This document shows, piece after piece, positions 23,301-34,243 of a stretch of DNA of 64,000 nt. The notes beneath the pieces were generated by a model. It saw only the letters and a list, made by a program, of their open reading frames with translations. It did no database searches and was not told the DNA's origin. Source of the DNA: Aplidium turbinatum. Lineage: Eukaryota > Chordata > Ascidiacea > Aplousobranchia > Polyclinidae. The DNA lies in assembly GCA_918807975.1 (NCBI GenBank), contig OU964925.1:23409608-23473607 (forward strand). The letters are read 5' to 3'. Numbering within the stretch: position 1 is the first letter of the stretch; each line of letters begins with the position of its first letter. The position numbers and the translations under genes are program-made.

Positions 23301-26300
23301 TCGCTCATGGGTTGAAAAGGTCGTCTGCGTCTGTCATGGACCGATGTCCAATCAGAAACGTTTCGGCTTTGATGACGTGAGGCGTTCTTTTTCAAGTCGC
23401 AAATGGCTGCAACTACATTCCAGATCATTCAAAAGCAATCAAGCTCGAACCAGCACTCGTTGCCAAAAACTTATTACTGAATAACCAACACAAGCCAATG
23501 CTATATGGCAATGGTAAGATTTTAAAAAATGTTGATTTGTTTAAGTGAAAACCAAAGTGAATTCGAAATTTTATTTACTAATTTGAAGTCTTGATTTTGT
23601 ACAAAAAGACATCATCAGCAGCTGAGGTTAAACAGCAGCGTCTAAGCTAAGTCTTGACTGTTAAGCAATTTTTCAGGCGAAGAAACAGCCGCCCCATCAC
23701 ACGGCCCGATACGGACATCCCAAATATCGCGGCCTCATAAAGCCCTCATTCGCACACAGTCCGCCCCTGGCAGCGCCACGTCACAGCTGCAACAACACAT
23801 ACTGCAAGTAAGTTCAGAATGAAAAATCCTCTCCCTTCTGATCGTTGATGTGATGTGTTGCGACGTTGATATGACGGTTAATAATCACTAATCGGATAAC
23901 ACGTTTAATTTTGGTGAGGTAAGGATAGTTTTATGAAGTTTATAATCACCACATTCACTGGCAGACAAACTGTACCGCTTTTATTTCGAACAGTTGTGAT
24001 ATGTTACTTTCTGAAAATGAGTTTGAAGTGCGAACAAACATGAAAGAGATTTATAATCCTTTCGTTGTTTTTCTGGACTGCGGTGATGTGATTCTATTTT
24101 TAACTCGCCGGAAGACTGATGTCAGTAAACCATTTATAGAATTTCACGATGTGACGCAACGGTTGACGTCATGTCTTTTGATTTCTGCAAAGTTTACGTC
24201 GTTAGCCCCGATGTGGAAAGTCTCGCAAAAGCATCCTTTGTCAGACATGCGACATCGCTGACTTCGCATTTCATACAGTACATTAGATACCACGAATTAG
24301 TGATCAAATTTGGCCAAAAAATGCATGTATGTTGAATTTAGCTAACAGCTGTTTAAATATTTGAAAGGTGTTGAGTTTTGTTCAAGCTTCATTAAGATGT
24401 GGTAAATGCTGCATCGCTTAGTAATTGTTAACGTTTTCTTGCCACAGCGAAAGCACAACAAATGTCTGAAACAGCAACAAGAAAGGCGACTGATGATGCA
24501 GTACCACGAACACCCCTCATTGCTTTCTGCGCACCCGGAAAGTGAATTAGAAAACAAAGACGTCTATTCTCGGTTTGTTTTCACTGTCTCAACATCAGAA
24601 ATATAACCAAATTCTGTAGCAGCATTGCAGTTGTAAACTGATTCACTTCAGTAAACGTGTTTTTATGTCTTCGGTCCCTTTTATTAATAAAAAAAATATT
24701 CAATTTAAACCCAATCGTAACTTGTAGGTTGAGAGAAAACTTGAGGCTCGGCTTACATTCATCCATAGAGAAAGCCAACCCTTCTTTCGACGAAAAGGTT
24801 ATTTTCCATCGAAACTCGCCACAGCCCATGACCGTTGAACCCTCGTTACCCATAACTGCCGCTAGTGGTGATTCCGTAAGTAAAGCCACCTTACAACTTT
24901 TTACGTACTGAATTGTGTACAATCTCAGACAGCAAATCAGTCATTTTTTACATTGATACAACGTCTTCAAACGTTCAAGATCTCATCTATCGATTGCATA
25001 TTTTCCCAGGCGATGACTGTTGATTTGCAACGACGGATCAATTCAACATTTCTACCAACCACTGCCCCACGTACACCTCAAACCATGCAGCCGTTTCTGC
25101 ACAGGCCTCTCCAACGCACACGAAGTTCGCCAGCTTTCATGAAGAAACTAACTGTTTGCAAGGTTTCCACATTAGTACTTTTGCTTTTAAAGCAGAATTG
25201 AGTAAAACTGAATAATTTCACCCTCAGAAATAACCTTTCCCAGTCAGAAAATCAGTTTTTTACCTTGATGCCACGTTTGCAGACGTCGAATCAATGTATA
25301 AAAGGACTGGATGACTAGAAAATTTTTCAAAGAAAAGTAGCAGAATATTTCGTTTCGGGGCAGTTGTTGATAACACAAAACTAACTTGTTGAATTTACGA
25401 TATTAATTTATCGGAAATTGTACAACGTTGTGGTAAGGTAATTTTAACGTCGAACGATGTCAAATTAATAAGTAGTGGATGTACTTTTATCGTTGCGTTC
25501 AAACTCTTTATCACACAATGAACTTGCGTGCCTTATCTCGTTAAGATTAAACATGGTATTCAAGTTCCATGAACGGCTTGAGTTGTTTGTATAATGCATA
25601 CTTTTCATAATATTCAAGCTAGCAAATTGCCCATTTCTTACATTGCTTTAACGTTTACAGACGATAGATCGATGTTAGAAAGGGCTGATTTTTGATTGGG
25701 ATATTACTGAGTTCCCTGATCATACTGTGCTGACCTAAAAGCATCACCTCGATTTTGCACCGTTCCGGAATGAACCGGTTGATTCACGTATTTTGCAACG
25801 CGCTTTCAGAAATACCGACACACGACGGGGATAGCTTACAGTCCTGTCATGCTGCAGCATGGTTGCGCTTGTGGCGACGATCACGTAGAAAACGCCGGAA
25901 GGTTACGTGCTATTTGGGAACGTTTGACAAACTGTGGTCTCGTAAAAAACGACAGCGACGCCGAAGACAGCCTCTGTGAAATGCTTGAACCCCGGAAAGC
26001 GACAACGGACGAGTTGCAACTTGTTCACTCACAAGAGCACACTTTACGATATGGGACTTCTTCACTTGCGCGAAAAGAACTCGGTAAGTCGAAATGAAGA
26101 GCAGGTTTGTTGCTTATCTTTGGTTGTATAGCCGAGTGCTAAGAGCCCATGTACAACGCTGGAAGATGCACACTTTCGACACTTCTTTAGAGCGACATGT
26201 GTGAAAGTAGACACGAAAATAGGCTTTCTTGTCTTCCTGTCCTTTTAATCTAAATCTTCAACCACAAGGCGTAAGCCTTGATGCGACAAAGTGCTTTGGT

Positions 26301-29300
26301 CTAACGCAACCAGATCTAAGTTTACTTCAACATTCTATCAAACATTGTTTTAAATTTTATGATTCGCCATGTTTTGGTTTTGTTGGAAGCCATCTTGTTA
26401 ATTTTTTTTTTTTTGTTGATTCAACGTCTTTTGTTTGATTCAACGTCTGCAGACGTTAAATCAATGCAAAAAATGGCAAACTTGCTGACTGGGATGTAAA
26501 CCCACAAAGGTTCGATTTTTGTTTGTAAGTTATTTTTGGAATTAAAATATTGCTCCACTCTGTGATGTATCACATTTGTTTCATTGGTTTGTGGCACCGC
26601 AGTGTTAACACTTCAAAGTTTTAGCGTGGTGTCTCTGGAAGTTTAAACAACGCGTGGTACCAAGAATAGACCATTGTTTGCTGTGCAAACTTGAAAACGT
26701 TTTGTCTTCCAAATGCCCTCAGTGGCCTACTAACCTTCTGCATATTATAATCATTGACTTTCCAACCTGCAAAATCCGCCCTTTTTACACTGATTCGACG
26801 TATGCCGACGTTGAATCTATGCAAAAAACAAACAGATTTTGATGGCTGGGTGGACTCGTTCAACATTTTTCAAAGCAATTTACCAGCTTTGTATCCCCCC
26901 AGACAGAAAAATCCGTCTGCAGACTTTGAATCAATGTAAAAGTGGTGGATTTTGCTGTCTGGGCCATTATGTTTTGTTGATTTGACATGTATTACAAGTA
27001 GATATAGCACAAAAGCGGCATATCTGCGTGATTGCATGCTAACGTAATATACACCATTGTCACTGCAAACGGTTTGTGTTCTCAGACCTTTGCAGCAAGT
27101 TCATTGTGTTACCTTGTGGCGGTGTGGGTGTGGACAACGGCATAGACGTGGACACTGTGTGGAATGAACTGCCCACCATCAATGCAGGTTTGTATTCTTA
27201 GACTGTCTTTTTGAAATTACTGTATTGTTGTACTGTATAATAATGTGTATTTTTATATAGCGCTGTACCCATCGCAGGTATGCGTTGCTCCTCAGCCTAT
27301 ACAAATCTATTTCAGTTTTTTTTTGAAATAGCTATACAAAGTCTTTTTTCAAAGATTCTCTTTATAAGCAGTAACTATTCTCATGTCTTTTCGAATCTTT
27401 TTTTTCTTTCAAAAAACCCATTCTTTTTACATTGATTCAACGTCTACTAACGACGAATGTTACAATTTCTTCCAATTGTATATTTTTCAGTTAGCTTCTA
27501 ATATTGTCTTGTGCGTTGGTTTCTGAAGGACAAAAGTTTTTTTCGCATATCTTGCTGTCTAAATTTAATACGTGTCAAGATTCAGTGTGATGTCTCTGAG
27601 TCTTTTGTAGCCATCCATGGCTTGCCAAGATAACTACAAGTCTGGAGTCCAATGGTGGAAACGCAAAATGTATCAGACTAATTTATGTTTATAACAGTGA
27701 TAACGCTTTGTAGATGACGTGTAATAGAAATTACGTCACAGTGTTGTTGAACTGTTTCATGAAATAAACTACGCCAGTGTAGCTTTGCAATAGTTAGGCA
27801 AACACAATTACCGTGAACCTGCAATTCGCCGTCAGAAAAGGTCAGAGATTTGAAACGCAGCAAGCCATATTGATATTGGTGATACATGTAACATTGAAAA
27901 TTCTGTCTTGTATTTCACAACAGCTCGCATGGCGGTGGGCTGTACCGTAGACCTGTCTATACTGGTTGCTCAAAATCAACTCACGAACGGCTTTGCATTG
28001 GTGAGACCGCCTGGGCACCACGCTGAAAAGAATCTTGCCATGTAAGTTTACTCTTGGTTTTAATGCGCATCGGTTGACAAGCCAATGTGTGTTTTCAAGT
28101 AATTTAAACAAAACGTTGCAGAAATTATAACAGCCGTGGCCTGGTGAACACTTTACAGCAATTTTATTTTGACTTTTAGCCATTTCATTTTACAAGAGTT
28201 TTTTCAGAACATTATTTCAACGTAGACAGCAAAAAATTATAATCGCATTGATTTATCATCAGGGCTTTCTGCTATTTCAACTCCGTCGCTGTGGCAGCGC
28301 GGAAGTTGCAGAGCTTGGGGTTGGCGCGGAAGATCCTCGTGTTGGATTGGGACATCCACCACTGCAATGGAACACAGAACATCTTCTACAACGATCCATC
28401 AGTCTTGGTCATCTCCATCCATCGATACGACAGTGGCAACTTCTTTCCAGGGACCGGCGCTTTGGACGAGGTGGATGATGGATGTTGTTTTGTGACGTTT
28501 TTTCGCATTTTATTTTGTCTTTAGTTTTACTGTACGCTCGATAACAAAAGATTGTAGGAAGCTGGTTGGGATGGCATGAACATCAATCAAGTGTGCTGCC
28601 AAGTCACAGCCATGTGCCTCAGTGGCGGTTCCAAGGGGGCTGAGCAATTGCCTCCTCTAAAACACAGAAAAGTAACTTTATTTACGGTGTATTTGCAAGG
28701 TCAGATTAATGTAAACCTACACATGATTGTGTTTTGTTGAAACCCTCCCCCCTAAGCTACTTGCTGGATCCGCTCCTTATGTGCTCTCAGTCAGTGACAA
28801 ACAGACGATTTTTCGAGCATTAATGAGACTATATGAAATTAGCAACGCAGTCGACGTTTTGTCATCACGAGTGAAAAGATTTTTTTCTCCAGTCAACTAC
28901 ATACCTTGATATCAAAGATCACAAATCAAGTTGACAGGCTGCAACCGCGTTGTTCAGGTTGGTGTCGACCTAGGCGTTGGATTCAATGTCAACGTTGGAT
29001 TCAGCGGAGGCGTCGATCCCGCGACAAGCGACGCCGAGTACTTGGCCGTGTTCCGAAGCATCATCATGCCGATTGCGCAATTCTTCCGCCCGGACATCGT
29101 GCTCGTTTCGTCTGGATTTTCCGCCGCGAGCGGGCACTCATCTCCACTCGGAGGCTACGCCGTCTCTCCACAATGTAAGTTTTCAACAACTCGTTTTTTT
29201 TTTCGGAAGAATTAACGTAAACTAACATCCATATAACGTTGGTTGATGTTTCTAAGATGGTTCTCCTTCTCAGGCTTTGGCTATCTCACACATTGGTTGA

Positions 29301-31084
29301 GGCAACTGGCAAACGGTCGAGTTGTTATGGCGCTTGAGGGCGGATTCGAATTGAGGCCTCTTTGCGATTGCACGGAGATATGCGTGCGCACCTTGCTTGG
29401 CCAGACCGAAGCGTCCAAGTTGTCTGATGTCGCCTTAACTGCCAAGCCTCATTTAAAAGCCGTGGAAACTGTGGACAGAGTTATTGCAGTGCAAGGTAAT
29501 GCATTCTACTATTATTGTATGGAAAGTATTATAGAAAGTACACTAACTGTAGTCTCCATACTTTTGCTTGGAGTTTTGAACATTACTTCAAGATGGCTCT
29601 GAGGTGGTGCTTTGTGACCAACGAGCGAAATTGTCTCCTTTTCCAACACGTGGCTTCAACGTTTAAACAACACAACTAGAAAGTTTATGCTGCCTTGGTC
29701 GGGGTCGTAATTAAGCTAATAGTAATTATTAAGTAGCGATAATATAATCACATCTAAATATACCTTTTTTCTCATGGTAATTTTGCCAATAACGTATAAT
29801 TCTATTGACAACTCCCAACACAAAGTTATCTGCGAACTGGTCCTGATGACGTCATTGGACTAATATAGCTATCACTGGTTGCGGTTCAACATTGAACCAA
29901 CGCGGTTTCACGTGGACATCTACTTGTCGTATCTTATTAATGTTGTTCACTGCAGACGACACGAAGTAGTAGTACCTTCGAAGTAAAAATATAGCTGTGC
30001 GATTTTGTATAGCGTTGTAGCGATGGCAGATATGCGTTTGCTGTTGCCGTTTTACAAGACAGACTGTTTCAATGCAGACATTGATCAGCATTAAAATTTC
30101 ATCAACATTTGATATTGTTATGGATTACAGCTCGTTCTGCTTTAGTCACAAAAGCTTGTTTGAAAAGCACCATGTTTTTGCAGGGAAACACTGGAAAGGA
30201 TTGAACGGAAACCTGGCTCGAATATCGCATGCCGAGTGGATCAGCATGTCACGCGAGAATGAAACAGTGAACGCCATGGCATCTTTAAGCGTTAAAAGCC
30301 GAAATAACAGTAAGTGTCAAGTAGGTTGTCACATTTCTGGGCAGTTCACGTGTCGCTCAGTCTTTGCAGCAAACATCCGTTCTGTTGCGCCATAGCCAAC
30401 GTTTGCGTAAGTTGTGGACGATTATGTATCAGCCGCTTTTCAGCACATCAGTTTTTATGAGTGGGATAAGATCTCGGCTATTGATAACTAAGTGTCAATC
30501 TTCCAGTACAATTTACAATTAAGTTCAAACTAATTTTAAATTTTGCAGTTATTTGAGGGAAAGATGTCCTCTATTAGTCCTTACTGACTACAAAAGACGA
30601 GTCAGATTTTGTGGGGCGCGTGCCCTATTTTCGTGGGCCACTGTGGGACGCTTATTTTGTTTGGATTAAATCGAAATCATGAGAAGAGAAAGAAACGAAT
30701 TTTCATGTTAATCGTCGTACATGTGCTCGCTTACTAACAGTCAGCATATTGAATGAACAGACTTTTTGTTCCGCCTAATTGCTGACCTTTTTTGGTTTCC
30801 GAACTATCAACAACTAATTATTCGTTTTTTCAGCTGTCAGACAGTCAATGAACTCGCATTATGGTGAAAACTCTTCGAAACACGATCCTGCTCCGTCGCT
30901 TCCTGACGATTCTGACAAGTCCAATGCAACTTCAAACAGTTTGGAGAAAAGTCCCGCCGATGTGTCAATCAGCGACGAATCGTCGCCATTGGACGTTGTT
31001 GGAACCACGCCCCCTTCTTCGCCCAATGAGGAGGAGCAATCTTGGAGGGAACGATTAATAACGAACGACGGAGATACAACTTAA
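14346..31084 (+). CDS. class IIa histone deacetylase (HDAC4/5/7/9-like), 21 exons, complete or nearly so
   Basis: Joining 21 exons with GT/AG borders and matching phases gives 3003 nt, an unbroken frame of 1000 residues plus TAA. The order is that of class IIa HDACs: Q-rich coiled region (residues 1-85), MEF2-binding helix ([15 protein letters not shown], 84-98), 14-3-3 sites, deacetylase domain (about 496-875) and a C-terminal export motif ([11 protein letters not shown], 902-912). Vertebrate HDAC4 is 1084 residues, so the length fits. Family members are signal-regulated nuclear corepressors that shuttle to the cytoplasm, bind MEF2 and recruit NCoR/SMRT-HDAC3. The start at 14346 is the first in-frame ATG of exon 1, but an acceptor-like TTACACAG at 14307-14314 leaves room for upstream exons. 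The active site is degenerate at three positions (C694, S784, F826), so enzymatic activity is doubtful. Introns hold several transposons. Class and exon structure are near certain; loss of activity is inference. Confidence 0.95.
14786..16010. mobile_element. hAT-type element CAGTGGTTCTTAACC in HDAC intron 1
   Basis: Tips CAGTGGTTCTTAACC and GGTTAAGAACTCCTG, with CACCCC/GGTGCGAGCACCCCC motifs inside. This tip sequence is common among animal hAT elements of the ZBED type. The duplication is eroded (..TAGAA on both sides). It contains a minus-strand LINE fragment at 15286-15498. Confidence 0.78.
15286..15498 (-). pseudogene. LINE reverse-transcriptase C-terminal fragment
   Basis: The minus-strand frame reads [20 protein letters not shown], then [11 protein letters not shown] and LRSRLGI-like sequence. 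This is the conserved stretch after the catalytic part of many animal LINE proteins. Only about 70 codons remain. It lies within the hAT element at 14786-16010. Confidence 0.7.
20564..22605 (-). mobile_element. DNA transposon with ~400-bp terminal inverted repeats, TSD CTGTCCAT, in HDAC intron 8
   Basis: Arms at 20564-20964 and about 22204-22605 are near-identical complements, starting TAGGGTGTTTCATTTTTTC. Perfect 8-bp duplication CTGTCCAT (20556-20563, 22606-22613). Between the arms the minus strand holds broken coding sequence, including the open frame 21672-21950 ([20 protein letters not shown]) and, near 21010-21430, segments reading [15 protein letters not shown] and [12 protein letters not shown] have seen similar patterns in unnamed animal transposon proteins, but I cannot name the superfamily. 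The host intron is otherwise ordinary. Confidence 0.82.
24925..24980. repeat. MITE-88 palindrome, left half
   Basis: CTCAGACAGCAAATCAGTCA followed by TTTTACATTGATACAACGTC. It matches the left half of the family; the right half is degenerate. HDAC intron 12. Confidence 0.7.
25238..25320. repeat. MITE-88 palindrome copy
   Basis: CCCAGTCAGAAAATCAG at the left, GCAGACGTCGAATCAATG in the centre-right. Diverged full-length copy in HDAC intron 13. Confidence 0.7.
25629..25700. repeat. MITE-88 palindrome copy, diverged
   Basis: CCCATTTCTTACATTG... and ...GGGCTGATTTTTGATTGGG, around an ACGTTTACAGACG centre. HDAC intron 13. Confidence 0.55.
26413..26493. repeat. MITE-88 palindrome copy with internal duplication
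   Basis: The central TTGATTCAACGTCT motif occurs twice, then GCAGACGTTAAATCAATG, ending CTGACTGGG. HDAC intron 14. Confidence 0.65.
26761..26850. repeat. MITE-88 palindrome copy, full length
   Basis: GCAAAATCCGCCCTTTTTAC, centre GATTCGACGTATGCCGACGT, right end GATTTTGATGGCTGGG. HDAC intron 14. Confidence 0.75.
26898..26963. repeat. MITE-88 palindrome copy with deleted left arm
   Basis: CCCAGACAGAAAAATCCG joins directly to the centre TCTGCAGAC, then GTGGATTTTGCTGTCTGGG. Lies about 50 bp after the previous copy in HDAC intron 14. Confidence 0.78.
27417..27460. repeat. MITE-88 palindrome, left-half fragment
   Basis: CCCATTCTTTTTACATTGAT then TCAACGTCTACTAACGACG. HDAC intron 15. Confidence 0.6.
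28620..28778. mobile_element. small hAT-like MITE in HDAC intron 17
   Basis: Left tip CAGTGGCGGTTCC with a G-run, right side CCCCCCTAAG...GGATCCGCTCCTT. Flanks ATGTGCCT (28612-28619) and ATGTGCTC (28779-28786). The right tip is mutated from the expected CCGCCACTG. Confidence 0.6.
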
Positions 31085-31769
31085 AAGTTCAGCCGCATTT
31101 TTATGTTTTCCAAACGCGAATTCGTTGTTTTTCTTAGCTTCACGGAGGTGGAAGCGACAAAATCGATGCGTTGGCACTGCATACCCAACAGTTGTAACAT
31201 TTTACCTGTTCTCGGTGGTTTTGGTTGGAAATAACGCGATTTCAGGCTACAAGTTTTATTAAGTCTGATAAATAACCTGAACCGACATTTATTGCCTGTT
31301 TCCAAATAACATCATTTTACGCTGAACTGATACAAGATTGTTGAATGTTGATTTTTTTAAGGTTTGTACAATAACCTGACTGTGCCATCATTTCTTTGTT
31401 TATTTTTTTTCCTTTTTTTTATTTACTAGTTCTGCTGCGCTATCACCAGTAAATTGACCGTTTTTGCGTTGGTCTATTGTCGGAAAGGCAATGTTAAAAT
31501 AACCCATTTCGTTCGCTTCTCAGTCAAAATAGTTCGCATGTTGAGCCCATTTTTGTGTGATGTTGAACACACGTTTGTCAGACAGCCTTTCACTGCGTTG
31601 ATGATTATCTGCAATTTTTTCCTGGTTTTATATTTTACATTGCTTTCCGCTTTATCGTTGTTTGAGGCCAACTGTCCGTTTTCACTTTCCCGCGTTGTGC
31701 AAAGCAAAATAGTTTCACCTCGTACGTTACTTTCCGGTCTGTGTTGCGTCGCTACGATGCAAACATTTG
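31085..31769. other. HDAC 3' flank
   Basis: Follows the stop codon; presumably 3' untranslated sequence at first. I do not see a clear canonical polyadenylation signal at a convincing place. Confidence 0.4.
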
Positions 31770-31777
31770 CCTATTGC

Positions 31778-32494
31778 AGGGATGGCGAACCTTTTTTATT
31801 GCATGGGGCACAAAAATATCTTAATGCTTAAAAGTGGATTTAATACCATACGTTAAATTACATGTTAATATGAATGCGAAACTTGCTGCTGCATCACCTC
31901 TGCAAGTTTTATCCCTGGCTGAAGATAGTTGGAGTTTTTCAGCTTCCCACGCATCACTCATACCTGATCTGAGACGATTCCGTGTGCTTGATTTTATCAA
32001 ATTCATGTGCGAAAACAATGATTCGCACGAATATGAACAACCAAACAAAGTTCTCAAATATACCACAAATGTTCGTGGTTTCAAACGACTTTGATATCTT
32101 TAGCGTGGGTTTCAACAGCATAAAAGTAGCAACTATCCATAACCGTTTTTATTTTTAGATCACACTAATCCTAAACAGCCAAGAGGCATGCAGTCACTGT
32201 TTGTATCAAACAAGTAAAATCATTTGCTAACAATGAAGCGCACGATGCCTTTATTGTGTTATAAGCGCCCAGTTAGCCTACTTGCTGTGATGGTGCACTG
32301 CTGCGGCCCTAATGGTGCCAGGCTGCTAGATGGCAAATCGGTACTGTACCAGATTAAAATAGCATGTGGCCTCACAACAAATATTTAATATTCGGTGAAG
32401 CATTTGCTTATGGTTCATTATTTTATTAATAAGACAAGTGAGTCACTGAAAATCTGCGTAGAATTACTTAGAGACCCGCAGTTCGCCATCTCTA
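31778..32494 (-). mobile_element. hAT element, CAGGGATGGCGAAC tips, TSD GCCTATTG, with hATC remnant
   Basis: Perfect 8-bp duplication GCCTATTG (31770-31777, 32495-32502). Left tip CAGGGATGGCGAACC; right tip GTTCGCCATCTCTA. The minus frame 31821-32084 contains FGCSYSCESLFSHMNLIKS and TRNRLR, the hAT dimerisation-domain core, so the transposase ran on the minus strand. At 717 bp it is an internally deleted copy. Confidence 0.88.
31821..32084 (-). pseudogene. hAT transposase C-terminal fragment
   Basis: YSCESLFSHMN is the conserved Cys-Glu-Ser/Phe-Ser core of the hAT dimerisation domain. Only this end of the protein remains. Confidence 0.8.
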
Positions 32495-32502
32495 GCCTAT
32501 TG

Positions 32503-33438
32503 TGGCGTATTTTCAGAGCTGCTTACTCACGAGATGAATCTCACCAGCAGTCGAAAACTATTCTTCCATCGATATTTTGAGCAAAGATTACATCCATGGA
32601 ACTCTTTGAGAGGGCTACCGAATTTGTCGGGAATCGGAATTTTTTCCACAATAAAAAAAGTATAAAATTTTCTTGAAGATGCATAACCCCCTAATAAAGG
32701 CTGCAAAAATTATATCAGACACTACAATACTTGCCACATAGTACACGTGATTTTATTTCGTTCACTGACTGTTTAAAAATCTCCGCTTATTAAAAGGTGA
32801 TCACTCTGCAAGACTGAATTTCGTTTCGACATGTTTCCACAACATTGCATATCTGAACCTACTGTGCAGTACCTTTGCCGTGTCGTGGGTTCAATACCCA
32901 TCCAGCGAGCTTTTGAGACGAGAGAAATTTTATAGAGTTTTAGAAATTGTCATTCGTGTTATTTGTAACTACACCGCCAAAAAGTATTGTACTACATCTG
33001 ATTAATAAATTGCGCTATTTTCATACCGGTGTCAAGTTTTGTGCCTTCGACATATAAGATGAACTACACTATGACATCACAAGCTGTAGGCTACCGAGCA
33101 TTATCTTGTGTGATTGCGCAAGTAGCCCACATTGAAAGGCAATAATGTTCATTTGAAAGCGTAAAACAATGATAGTTTCATACGTTGTTTGCAATAGGCT
33201 AGGTCTGTTTGAATAAAAAAAAGTGCGTTCGATGTGAAACTGTCTTGGTTCCGTTCCGAAAAAATAAGTTTTCGTGAAACCAAAATAAACATTATGCGGA
33301 TGCGCTTCAACACCAATTTTTGTTGATGGTGCTTCGATAAAAAAAAGAAAATAAAGCATGTGAAACAGCCTTAATTTGCAGAACGCACATCACCCCAAAC
33401 CGGAATAATGAACCCACTTTAAAAGCTTGTTTATAAAC
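32503..33438. other. intergenic, no recognised feature
   Basis: No gene or repeat end recognised. A lone B-box-like GGGTTCAATACCC at about 32887 lacks an A box. Confidence 0.5.
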
Positions 33439-33589
33439 TATCAATCAATCAATGTTTTATTTGTCAGTAACAGGAACATAGGTACATGTTTGAAATATGC
33501 AATATACACAGTACAAAAGTTACACAAGTTCCCATACCGACAGGGAGACAACGAGACGACCATACGGTCTACTAGTCAATTGCCACCCT
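33439..33589 (-). repeat. LINE 3' end, family 2
   Basis: Near-identical to 55443-55598. On the minus strand it runs AGGGTGGCAATTGACTAGTA... to ...CAAATAAAACATTGATTG, ending in a (TTGA)n tail, a typical LINE 3' terminus. Sequence upstream in element direction (33590-34230) has no recognisable coding region. Confidence 0.72.
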
Positions 33590-34235
33590 AAGAAAACTAG
33601 GTTTTAAAATATCATGCTCGTTAATTTTAAACTTCTAAAAATATTGTCTTCATAGAATGAATAACCCGGCAGCAACAACGGTTGGATGCCCTGGCAGATT
33701 GCAAGTAAGTTACATCCCCAGTAGGCTGGCACTATTTTTTTAAACGACAGGCATTGTCAAACAGTGTTACATAGTTGGCGCCAAAATTCGAGGTTAATAT
33801 TATCTTCTTAAACTTATAAATCTCGATTACTGATAGGGAGTATTTGACTTGTGTAGTATTCAAAGTATTGTCCACATTGCCTTGGTGATTGTCACAGGCC
33901 AGTCTATCACCACCAGCTATGACAAGCTTTCGCACAGTAACAGCCGACTGGATAGGATGACATTGCATTTATTTACGGCGCGATTGTTTCTACAATTTAT
34001 GAAAACGTGCTTCACACGATCGTTCTTCAGCCTCCTCGTATGGCAACTCCCTTCTCCCCGAAGGGGTCAAATGATATTTCAACAGCCCACCATGAAGTCG
34101 CAGCTTTTGTTCAACAATACACAAAATAAGTCAGAGGAAGTTAAACGTTATATCTATGCAACAATGCCAATATATAAGGAAGTTGTATGTACATTTAGAA
34201 GAGCTGATGACGACAGGAAGTGATGTTATAGTATC
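33590..34235. other. unassigned, possibly body of the LINE fragment
   Basis: The minus frame 33732-33968 and plus frame 33849-34223 show no recognised domain. Confidence 0.4.
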
Positions 34236-34243
34236 GTTTAGAC

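Larger units (their letters stand above)
14346..25162 (+). other. HDAC gene: N-terminal regulatory exons 1-13
   Basis: Exons: 14346-14411, 16493-16570, 17072-17177, 17595-17688, 18061-18182, 18613-18756, 19656-19747, 20122-20229, 22725-22842, 23677-23807, 24448-24572, 24728-24875 and 25010-25162 (residues 1-495). Exons 1-3 encode the charged, glutamine-rich helix used for oligomerisation in vertebrate HDAC4. Exons 3-4 join to [18 protein letters not shown], the MEF2-binding segment. Four basic-Ser motifs fit the family's 14-3-3 sites: LRKTASEPNLK (S157, split by the exon 5/6 border), ARTASFP (S291), IRTQSAP (S338) and QRTRSSPA (S483). S157, S338 and S483 line up with HDAC4 S246, S467 and S632. 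[13 protein letters not shown] in exon 8 is another class IIa signature. KVRSRLKQK with RSSPLLTRR in exon 6 is the basic nuclear-localisation stretch. Exon 3 could also end at 17213, but the 17177 donor restores the family sequence. Confidence 0.9.
25810..31084 (+). other. HDAC gene: deacetylase-domain and C-terminal exons 14-21
   Basis: Exons: 25810-26083, 27086-27187, 27924-28041, 28263-28470, 28958-29174, 29274-29495, 30184-30309 and 30834-31084 (stop at 31082-31084). Structural zinc-site residues specific to class IIa are kept: C514, C516 and H520 (HGCACGDDH) and C597 (LPCGGVGVD). The catalytic His pair is kept (PPGHH, H652/H653), as are two zinc ligands (DWDIH, D690 and H692). The third ligand, Asp in the family motif SGFDA, is S784 (SGFSAASGH). 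The transition-state residue, Tyr in most HDACs and His in vertebrate class IIa (GGHDL), is F826 (GGFEL). The nearly invariant HHGNGT reads HHCNGT (C694). The tail after the export motif is acidic and Ser/Pro-rich and does not match the vertebrate ending. The reading frame and splice sites are otherwise clean, so this is not an obvious pseudogene. Confidence 0.93.

Noticed and set aside
23248-23484. 78-codon plus frame in HDAC intron 9
   Set aside because: Intronic, not needed for the family sequence, no recognised similarity.
28558-28676. Possible extra HDAC exon reading [11 protein letters not shown]
   Set aside because: No match to the family between DEV and GVGFNVN; part of it belongs to the MITE at 28620-28778, and skipping it keeps the frame.
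32880-32905. B-box-like GGGTTCAATACCC, possible tRNA or SINE
   Set aside because: No A box upstream and no similarity to the two SINE families here.
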